A stretch of DNA of 34,481 bases from JAHCHL01 sp964546835 (GTDB lineage Bacteria > Armatimonadota > Fimbriimonadia > Fimbriimonadales > ATM1). Each line of letters begins with the position of its first letter. Position 1 is the stretch's first letter. This document shows positions 1-5,813 of this stretch, piece by piece. Position numbers and translations under genes: made by a program. Under the pieces are notes generated by a model. The model was not told where the DNA came from, did not search any database, and was given only the letters and a program-made list of their open reading frames with translations. The stretch spans positions 1-34,481 of the forward strand of contig CAZJKW010000009.1 of assembly GCA_964546835.1 (NCBI GenBank), given 5' to 3'.

Positions 1-139
1 CATTTGCAAATTTTGCATCGGCGTCAATAATGTGCAGAATTGAGAACTCTGAATTTCTTAGATTTCGGACTACATTGTCATAATCTTCCCCAACTATTTT
101 GCCGCTTTTGATTTCCAACGCGGGGATGATATCGTTCAT
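1..139 (-). CDS. hisA: HisA-like protein, N-terminal part (runs off the left edge)
   Basis: The visible 46 residues begin MNDIIPALEIKSGKIV and continue to HIIDAD, matching the first beta strand and the second-strand 'HVVDLD' signature of HisA, the phosphoribosylformimino-AICAR-phosphate isomerase of histidine synthesis. In the family the first strand reads IPAIDL and its Asp is one of the two catalytic acids; here the residue is Glu. The segment between the two strands is also some 15-20 residues shorter than in typical HisA. The ATG at 139-137 overlaps the TGA of the upstream hisB-like gene (ATGA), so the two are translationally coupled. It might be a diverged HisA/HisF-type barrel rather than a working HisA; the catalytic second half is outside the window. 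Confidence 0.55.
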   Translation of the reverse strand, partial: MNDIIPALEIKSGKIVGEDYDNVVRNLRNSEFSILHIIDADAKFAN

Positions 140-711
140 TCGGTTCTTTGGAGTGCTGAATTTAGCGCAACGCCAAACGATTTGAATGCGGCTTCGGCTA
201 TGTGGTGATTATTTGTGCCATCTAATTGTTTAATGTGAACCGTCATTCCGGAATGAACAACGACATTTCTGAAAAACTCTTCAATGCATTCTGTGCTTAA
301 TCCACCCAATCTTTCGTTTGAAAACTGAATGTTTGTTTTTAAGACGGAGTTGCCGGCAAAAACAATTGCGGTTAGCATTAAGGCTTCTTCAACGGGAATC
401 ACGCAGGAGCCGTTGCCTTTAATTCCATCTGCTTCGCCAATTGCATGTCTGATTGCTTTGCCGATACACGCACCTACGTCCCGAACAGTGTGTTGATCGT
501 CAATTCCCAAGTCTCCTTCTGCGGACACGCCTAACTCGATTTTCGCTTCTTTAGCAAAAATGGAAATGAGGTAATCGAACATTCCGATTCATGTGTCCAC
601 AGCCGGCTTCTGGCGTGCGGTGCTGTCTAAATCAACCACAACCCGCACCCGTGATTGGCTGGACTCATGTTCAATTTCGGCGTAGCGGACGCCGGGTGTT
701 TGTTTGCTCAA
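136..711 (-). pseudogene. hisB: HisB-like imidazoleglycerol-phosphate dehydratase with an in-frame TGA
   Basis: Read from a TTG at 711-709 (preceded by GGGAG seven bases upstream), the frame gives 191 codons, the usual length of monofunctional HisB, interrupted by TGA at 591-589. The stop falls exactly where the family has Gly in the TGIGFFDHML motif (here VDT-stop-IGMFDY). The upstream 40 codons still read as HisB (…RVVVDLDST…), so the frame is genuine. Downstream, GDLGIDDQHTVRD, a TVHI motif and NNHHIAEAAFK match family blocks, but ligands corresponding to His of FDHML (Tyr here), the first His of DDHH (Gln) and Glu of ED (Arg) are changed. An ATG at 582-580 could restart translation, giving 148 residues. 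Either a decaying gene, a sequencing error at one base, or a split, non-catalytic HisB homologue. Confidence 0.7.
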
Positions 712-744
712 TTTTCAACTCCCGAGATTTGATAGTATAAAACG

Positions 745-782
745 AAAGACCCCGGGCAATTCGTTAGCCCGGGGTCTTTTTT
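745..782 (-). terminator. Rho-independent terminator, probably bidirectional
   Basis: A perfect 13-bp stem (745-757 with 767-779) around a 9-base loop. On the minus strand it follows the beta-barrel gene ending at 795 and is trailed by TTTCGTTTT; on the plus strand it is followed by six T. It separates the barrel gene from hisB. A -10-like TATACT (739-734, minus) just after it could start hisB transcription, but I see no convincing -35. Confidence 0.85.
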
Positions 783-794
783 GAGATTGGTGTT

Positions 795-1328
795 TTAGAA
801 ACGCATACCGATGAAACCAGCAACGCCGGTTACGTTGGCCCCGGCATCATCTTCTTGACCAAAAATCAGGTTGGCTTCAAAGAACATGCTTTCGTTGAAT
901 TCCCATCCAAGCCCTGCTCGTCCGATGAAAACGGTGTCGCTTGGTGTGAAGTCATTGATAGAAGCACCGATTCCGAGTTGGAAATAAGAGCGATTACCGG
1001 CGTTGCCTTGTTGGTACCAACGTTGGTTAATGGTGATTGGGAAAGCGTTGTCCCTTGCACCTCCGTTGTGTGTTATCCAATCTACGCTGACGACCGTTTT
1101 TGCTCCTCGAATTACACCGACAGCAAATTCCATGTCGAATCCAAGAGTGAACCAAATGTTTTCCAGATCCGAAAGACTATCGTCAAAGGGCATGAAGACG
1201 CCCGCGCGCCCCGAGAACATTGCCATTGAAAATGTGTCATTTGCGGACTGCGTGTTATTGCCTGCGAAAGCAGGTGTTGCAGTTGCCATTACCCCGGCGC
1301 ATACGCCGAGTGCTAAAAATCGTTTCAT
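795..1328 (-). CDS. Secreted outer-membrane beta-barrel-like protein
   Basis: 177 residues with a clear signal peptide (MKRFLALG… cleaved near AFA|GN). The mature part has alternating hydrophobic/polar strands, many Gly and aromatics, and ends in Phe (GFIGMRF), a typical outer-membrane barrel C-terminus. I do not recognise a named family. It resembles the protein at 15759-16265: both have a glycine-rich first strand, then a short Asp-rich loop, then 'WFT.G.(D)ME'. Start ATG at 1328 is supported by GGAGG and GAAGGA just upstream. Transcription likely starts from the promoter at 1383-1412 and stops at the hairpin at 745-782, so it is a single-gene unit. Function unknown; an envelope structural or porin-like role is inference. 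Confidence 0.75.
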   Translation of the reverse strand: MKRFLALGVCAGVMATATPAFAGNNTQSANDTFSMAMFSGRAGVFMPFDDSLSDLENIWFTLGFDMEFAVGVIRGAKTVVSVDWITHNGGARDNAFPITINQRWYQQGNAGNRSYFQLGIGASINDFTPSDTVFIGRAGLGWEFNESMFFEANLIFGQEDDAGANVTGVAGFIGMRF

Positions 1329-1382
1329 TCCTTCGAATCCTCCGTTGTCAACCTTGTTGGCTCACTTCTTGTGAACGCGACC

Positions 1383-1412
1383 ATTCTATCCCGTTTGACC
1401 TTAAGTGGTCAA
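1383..1412 (-). promoter_or_regulatory. Sigma-70-type promoter for the barrel gene, with a palindrome over the -35
   Basis: On the minus strand TTGACC (1412-1407) and TAGAAT (1388-1383) are separated by 18 bases, upstream of the barrel gene start at 1328. The -35 is one half of an inverted repeat, TTTGACC at 1394-1400 and GGTCAAA at 1407-1413, which also overlaps the stop codon of ndk. The palindrome could be an operator or a small hairpin. Confidence 0.6.
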
Positions 1413-1831
1413 ACCAATTCGTTTTGATTGAACCAAATTGATAATTCCTTGACGGCCGAATCGGCGTCTGCGCTTCCGTGAACGATGTTATTTTCGATAC
1501 TCAGCGCAAAATCGCCTCGGATAGTGCCCGGGGCTGCTTCCGCCGGGTTTGTGGCTCCCATCATGGCTCGGCAGGATTTGACAGCGTTTTCACCCTCAAG
1601 GGCAAGGGCAACGATAGGGCCTGAACACAGATAGTCAACAACGCCATTGAAAAAGGGGCGTTCGCGGTGTTCGGCATAGTGCAATTCAACCGTTTCACGG
1701 GGGGCGTTGATGAGTTTCATGCCTTTTAGGCGAATTCCTCGTGCTTCAAATCTTCTGACGACTTCGCCGACAAGCCCTCTTTTGACTCCGTCGGGTTTGA
1801 TCAGGATGAGTGTGGTTTCAAGTTCTGGCAT
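1409..1831 (-). CDS. ndk: Nucleoside diphosphate kinase
   Basis: 140 residues, the normal length for Ndk, a cytosolic enzyme that moves the gamma phosphate from ATP to other (d)NDPs through a phosphohistidine. The N-terminal TLILIKPDGVKRGLVG block and the active-site block NNIVHGSAD with the catalytic His118 are both intact, as is the ATNP….GTIRGDFA region. The start ATG at 1831 has no good Shine-Dalgarno sequence, while a TATCAT -10-like box lies 11 bases upstream (1848-1843), so its 5' leader is probably only a few bases long. It is divergent from the aminotransferase operon across just 47 bases, and lies upstream of the barrel gene on the same strand. Confidence 0.97.
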   Translation of the reverse strand: MPELETTLILIKPDGVKRGLVGEVVRRFEARGIRLKGMKLINAPRETVELHYAEHRERPFFNGVVDYLCSGPIVALALEGENAVKSCRAMMGATNPAEAAPGTIRGDFALSIENNIVHGSADADSAVKELSIWFNQNELV

Positions 1832-1842
1832 TTGGGTCGCCG

Positions 1843-1872
1843 ATGATACCTTTCTGCCTCGTCGGGCATAAT
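1843..1872. promoter_or_regulatory. Overlapping divergent promoters between ndk and the aminotransferase operon
   Basis: In the 47-base gap, TATCAT on the minus strand (1848-1843) lies 11 bases before the ndk ATG, and CATAAT on the plus strand (1867-1872) lies 6 bases before the aminotransferase ATG at 1879. There is no Shine-Dalgarno before either start. The plus-strand spacing would place the transcription start at or next to the ATG, meaning a leaderless mRNA. No clear -35 boxes are seen. Confidence 0.5.
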
Positions 1873-1878
1873 CTTTGC

Positions 1879-3147
1879 ATGGAACCGTTGCTTGCGGATG
1901 CCTTGCTGGACGATGTTGTCGGCAAATATTCTCAATTCTTGAATCCCGGCTTGGCTCGCCTTATGGCATTTGCCGGCTATGGCGTTGAAATGAAAGCCGA
2001 AGGTTGTTATTTGTATGACCATAGCGGACGAAAATTTCTCGACTGCCTGGGTGGTTACGGAGTTTTTAGTTTGGGACATCGACATCCAAAGGTTGTTGAA
2101 GCCGTCAAAAAGCAGTTAGATCAGATTCCGCTTTCAAGCAAAGTTTTTTTTGGAAAAGCACAGGCTGATTTGGCTGCACTCTTAAATGAGATTGTTCCTG
2201 ACCCATTGCAATACACGTTTTTTGTTAACAGCGGGACGGAAGCATCAGAAGCCGCATTGAAATTTGCAAAAGCAGCAACCGGAAAATCCAAAATTGTTTC
2301 TACAATTGACAGTTATCATGGAAAAACAATAGGAGCATTGTCTACAACGGGCAGAGAAAAATACCGTTTGCCATTTGACCCTTTAATGCCGGGTGTATCG
2401 TTTGTGCCATTTAACGATTTGCACGCCTTAGAAAATGCAATTGATAAGGACACTGCGGCTGTTATTTTAGAGACAATTCAAGGCGAAGGCGGTATTCACG
2501 TTGGGACCACCGATTATCTAAGAGGCGTACGCGATGTTTGCACTCGAAATCAAGTATTGCTAATTGTTGATGAAGTTCAAACCGGTTTTGGAAGAACGGG
2601 AAAAATGTTTGGGATGGATCATCCTGAAATCGTTCCGGATATTGTTACGTTTGCAAAAGCGTTAGGTGGAGGCGTAATGCCTATAGGTGCCGTTATGGCA
2701 ACCGAAAGCGTATGGAACGAAGTGTTTGGTAAAAACCCGCTGATTCATACGAGTACGTTTGGAGGTAACCCATTGGCTTGCGCTGCCGGAATTGCAGCGA
2801 TTCAAACGACCGTAGATGAAAACATTGTTCAGCGCAGTGAAAAAATGGGCAGTTTAATGAAACAAGGATTGCAACAAGTTGCTCAACAAAACAAAGATTT
2901 AATTAAAGAAGTTCGAGGACTTGGATTAATGCTTGGCGTTGAATTTTCGATGGATGACGTTGGCGAATTGTGTATTGGTCAGATGGTGAAGCGAAATGTA
3001 GTTGCGGCCTATACGTTGAACAATCCGAGAGTCATCCGGTTCGAGCCACCGTTAATAATTAGCGAAAGTGAAGTTGAGCAGGCCGTTAATGTTTTTGGCG
3101 AGGCGGTTTACGAAACGTCTCAACTTTTGTCGGCGGTGCTCGATTGA
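1879..3147 (+). CDS. Class III PLP-dependent aminotransferase (putrescine/ornithine type)
   Basis: 422 residues from ATG 1879. Class III (fold type I) marks are all present: the NSGTEASEAALKFA phosphate-binding block, SYHGKT, the glutamate of ETIQGEGG, the Asp of VDEVQTGFGRTG that binds the pyridine nitrogen, and the PLP lysine K260 in TFAKALGGG. Overall it resembles putrescine, ornithine or acetylornithine aminotransferases; the neighbouring spermidine synthase favours a polyamine (putrescine) or ornithine substrate, which is inference. An upstream in-frame ATG at 1810 would run into ndk and add a non-conserved stretch, so 1879 is preferred. The stop TGA overlaps the TTG start of the next gene (TTGA), making it the first gene of a four-gene coupled operon. 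Confidence 0.9.
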   Translation: MEPLLADALLDDVVGKYSQFLNPGLARLMAFAGYGVEMKAEGCYLYDHSGRKFLDCLGGYGVFSLGHRHPKVVEAVKKQLDQIPLSSKVFFGKAQADLAALLNEIVPDPLQYTFFVNSGTEASEAALKFAKAATGKSKIVSTIDSYHGKTIGALSTTGREKYRLPFDPLMPGVSFVPFNDLHALENAIDKDTAAVILETIQGEGGIHVGTTDYLRGVRDVCTRNQVLLIVDEVQTGFGRTGKMFGMDHPEIVPDIVTFAKALGGGVMPIGAVMATESVWNEVFGKNPLIHTSTFGGNPLACAAGIAAIQTTVDENIVQRSEKMGSLMKQGLQQVAQQNKDLIKEVRGLGLMLGVEFSMDDVGELCIGQMVKRNVVAAYTLNNPRVIRFEPPLIISESEVEQAVNVFGEAVYETSQLLSAVLD

Positions 3148-3893
3148 AAACTTTAAGATACTTGGAAGATCACGAGTTTCAAACGAGAAGCGGCGAATTA
3201 TTGTTTGATGGTTTTTTGCCGGAGTCAAGTGAAAGAGTAGGTGCCGTCGTTTGTATTCATGGTGGCGGATGGGTGAGCGGTGATAAATCGGATATGAGGC
3301 CTGTAGCCGAGTATTTTGCTGAAAAAGGTTTTGCAGCATTTTGTCCGCAATATCGTTTGGCTCCTTTGCATTCATTTCCTGCTGCCGTTCATGATTGTGA
3401 GGATTTCATCGGATTTTTGAGATCAAACTCCGAAAAATATGGCGTTAAATCAAATAGAGTATTTTCAATTGGAAACAGTGCAGGCGGTCATCTATCCACT
3501 TATCTTGCAGTTAATCCAGGTGAAAATCAGGTTAATGCTGCAGTTGATATTTGCGGATTAACTGATTTGACCAATCCACAAAGTAATCACCCGTCAATTT
3601 CGTGGGATTTTATTGGACAGTTTTTGGGTGTTCCTTTTGAAGAAAATGAGGCGATTTGGAAACTAGCAAGTCCACTTTTTAAAGTTTGCGCGGAGTCATC
3701 ACCGGTGTTGATTTTTCATGGCGGCGAAGATGATATTGTGTGGCAGCAGCAAAGTGAGAGATTGCATGGAGAGTTGCTTGCAGCAGGAGTACGAACCGAT
3801 TTAGAAATTCTTCCGGGTGAGGGACATAGTTTTTCGATGCAAGGGTTCGAGAGAATTCTTGAAAAATCGGTGGAGTTTTTCAATCAATCATGA
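3144..3893 (+). CDS. Alpha/beta-hydrolase, HSL/BD-FAE-like esterase
   Basis: 249 residues with no signal peptide, so cytosolic. The oxyanion-hole motif HGGGW, the nucleophile elbow GNSAGG (Ser112), HGGEDDIV with the probable catalytic Asp196, and GEGH with His228 complete the Ser-Asp-His triad of the hormone-sensitive-lipase / BD-FAE group of esterases (related to kynurenine formamidase). The start is TTG, overlapping the previous stop by TTGA, and the end overlaps the next ATG by ATGA, so expression is tied to the aminotransferase and threonine aldolase. The substrate cannot be read from the sequence; an ester or N-acyl amide in amino-acid or polyamine metabolism is a guess from context. Confidence 0.85.
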   Translation: MKTLRYLEDHEFQTRSGELLFDGFLPESSERVGAVVCIHGGGWVSGDKSDMRPVAEYFAEKGFAAFCPQYRLAPLHSFPAAVHDCEDFIGFLRSNSEKYGVKSNRVFSIGNSAGGHLSTYLAVNPGENQVNAAVDICGLTDLTNPQSNHPSISWDFIGQFLGVPFEENEAIWKLASPLFKVCAESSPVLIFHGGEDDIVWQQQSERLHGELLAAGVRTDLEILPGEGHSFSMQGFERILEKSVEFFNQS

Positions 3894-4909
3894 TTGTTGA
3901 TTTAAGAAGCGATACGGTTACAAAGCCGACCGAAGAGATGTTGAAAGCCATGGCGTCAGCACCGCTTGGCGATGATGTCCTTGGCGATGAGCCAACTGTT
4001 CAGGAATTGGAAGCGTTGGCAAGCGAGTTGCACGGTAAAGAGGCAGCAATGTTTGTTCCGAGTGGAACGATGGGAAATCAAATTGCGCTTCGAACCTGGA
4101 CAAACCCCGGCGATGCAATTTTGGTTGAAGAAGGATCGCATTGCGTTTTCAATGAGTCAGGTGGACCGGCGGTAATTGGAAATGTAAACAGTTGGACGAT
4201 TGCAGGTCATAACGGAATCATAGAGATTTCTGATTTAGAAAAGAGATTTTTTCCGGGTACGTTGCATACTCCAAGAACTTCTTTGCTTTGTTTAGAAAAT
4301 ACCCATAACAAAGCCGGCGGGTCCGTTATTCCTCAGTCGAAAATGAAAGAGTATAGAGAGTTCGCCGAAAGCAAATCGATTAAAATTCACTTGGATGGCG
4401 CGCGGGTTTTTAATGCAGCCGTTGCACAAAATATTCCGGTGAATCAGATTTCTAGTTTTGCAGATTCAGTTAGTTTTTGTTTAAGCAAAGGGCTTTCTTG
4501 TCCGGTTGGTTCTATATTGGTGGGACCCAAAGAGTTCATATTAGAAGCGAGACATCATCGCAAACGACTTGGGGGCTCAATGAGACAAGCAGGTGTTCTT
4601 GCGGCGTGCGGAATTGTTGCCTTGAAAACGATGGTTGAACGGTTGAAAGAGGACCATGAGCGAGCAAGGAAATTTGCTGATTCAATTGACCATCCGGACT
4701 TGAGCGTTGATTTGAGTACGGTTCAAACCAATATTGTTCGAGTTGCAACTAAATCACCGGCATCTGAATGGGTACAAAAACTGCGTTCGGAAAACGTGCT
4801 TACATTGGCTGCATCAAGCCACCAACTGCGATTTGTATTTCATCGAGAAATTGATAACAAAAAATTAGAAATTGCCATTCAATCTGTTCGGGCAAAAGCA
4901 AATGTCTGA
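3890..4909 (+). CDS. ltaE: Low-specificity L-threonine aldolase
   Basis: 339 residues, the usual family length. It begins with the signature DLRSDTVTKPT, followed by GDDVLGDEPTV, the FVPSGTMGNQ block, LENTHN and the HLDGARVFNAA motif; the PLP lysine is K200 in CLSKGLSCPVGS. Threonine aldolases split L-threonine (or allo-threonine, 3-hydroxy amino acids) into glycine and an aldehyde. Start ATG overlaps the hydrolase stop (ATGA), and its last eight bases overlap the start of the spermidine synthase gene. The enzyme could supply glycine and acetaldehyde, or act on another beta-hydroxy amino acid made by its operon partners. Confidence 0.95.
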   Translation: MIVDLRSDTVTKPTEEMLKAMASAPLGDDVLGDEPTVQELEALASELHGKEAAMFVPSGTMGNQIALRTWTNPGDAILVEEGSHCVFNESGGPAVIGNVNSWTIAGHNGIIEISDLEKRFFPGTLHTPRTSLLCLENTHNKAGGSVIPQSKMKEYREFAESKSIKIHLDGARVFNAAVAQNIPVNQISSFADSVSFCLSKGLSCPVGSILVGPKEFILEARHHRKRLGGSMRQAGVLAACGIVALKTMVERLKEDHERARKFADSIDHPDLSVDLSTVQTNIVRVATKSPASEWVQKLRSENVLTLAASSHQLRFVFHREIDNKKLEIAIQSVRAKANV

Positions 4910-5738
4910 CATTCTTTCAATCCCGATTCGTAGCGATAAGTTACGAATGGAAGTCAAAATCAAAGAAAAAATTGTTGACATTAAATCAGATTTTCAAAGG
5001 ATTGAAATTTTTGATACAGAAGTTTTCGGAAAATTGTTGCTATTAGATGGTCACATTCAACTGACCGAAATGGATGAATCTGCCTATCATGAGATGTTAA
5101 TCCATGTGCCGCTGCTTTCAATCAATCAACCGGTGTCTGTTTTGGTTGTGGGTGGTGGAGACGGAGGAGTCCTTCGAGAAATTTGCAAGCATCAGTCCAT
5201 CGAGCATATTGACATGGTTGAAATTGATGAAAAAGTGATTCAAATTTGTAAAGAGCATTTGCCAAATGTTAGTGCGAGTTCATTTGAGGACAAACGCATC
5301 AACTTAGTTATTGCGGATGCATTTGACTTTGTTAAGAATACCAAGAGAAAGTATGATTTGATAGTTGTAGACTGCACGGATGTTTACGAAGAAGCAGATG
5401 GTTCGTTGAGCGAACAACTTTTTACAAAAACATTTTATGAAGATTGTTATTCAGCAACGTCGGAACAAGGGATTATCGTCTCCCAAGCGGATAACTTGCT
5501 TTTTTGCCCTTATTCCCTTGACTCCATTCAGGATGCTTTTGGAGATGTTTATCCGCTTACCGGATCTTATTGGGCTTTAATTCCCTCGTTTGGTGGATTT
5601 TCCGGATATTGTTGGGCATCGAAAAGCACAAAAATCCCAGAACAGTTTCCTTCTTCAAAAGCAAGCCATTTGGAACTTGATTATTTGAATGAAACTACTT
5701 ATAAGTTAGCAATGTCGGGCCTCCCTTTTAGGTCTTAA
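4902..5738 (+). CDS. speE: Polyamine aminopropyltransferase (spermidine synthase)
   Basis: 278 residues from ATG 4902, which overlaps the threonine aldolase gene by eight bases. The family's order of motifs is present: an N-terminal beta domain (FDTEVFGKLLLLDGHIQ…DESAYHEML), the nucleotide-cofactor loop GGGDGG at residues 84-89, VEIDEKVI, and VVDCTD with the catalytic Asp157. These proteins move the aminopropyl group of decarboxylated S-adenosylmethionine to putrescine (or another amine). No speD-like gene is visible in the window. No clear terminator follows; 75 bases separate it from the tricorn-like gene, which has its own Shine-Dalgarno. Substrate (putrescine, agmatine or cadaverine) is not decided by the motifs. 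Confidence 0.94.
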   Translation: MSDILSIPIRSDKLRMEVKIKEKIVDIKSDFQRIEIFDTEVFGKLLLLDGHIQLTEMDESAYHEMLIHVPLLSINQPVSVLVVGGGDGGVLREICKHQSIEHIDMVEIDEKVIQICKEHLPNVSASSFEDKRINLVIADAFDFVKNTKRKYDLIVVDCTDVYEEADGSLSEQLFTKTFYEDCYSATSEQGIIVSQADNLLFCPYSLDSIQDAFGDVYPLTGSYWALIPSFGGFSGYCWASKSTKIPEQFPSSKASHLELDYLNETTYKLAMSGLPFRS

Positions 5739-5813
5739 GTCCAATTTTCGGAACAACCCTTTCCAAGAATAACGTATGCTACGGATGCCAAAGATTTTGG
5801 CAGGAGAGGTTTG

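Noticed and set aside
589..591. Alternative genetic code (TGA = Gly) or selenocysteine at the hisB stop
   Set aside because: Many genes here end in TGA at correct family length (the aminotransferase, threonine aldolase, PBP2), so TGA is a true stop. No SECIS-like context or selenoprotein homology exists at this Gly position.
855..1374. Long plus-strand ORFs opposite the barrel gene
   Set aside because: They are antisense to a well-supported gene with signal peptide, promoter, ribosome binding site and terminator, and show no domain signature.
1810..1878. Upstream ATG at 1810 as the aminotransferase start
   Set aside because: It overlaps ndk, adds 23 unconserved residues and has no ribosome binding site; family alignment begins after 1879.
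3890..4909. Threonine aldolase as a beta-eliminating lyase or tyrosine phenol-lyase relative
   Set aside because: The N-terminal DLRSDTVTKP block, length and lysine context are those of threonine aldolase.
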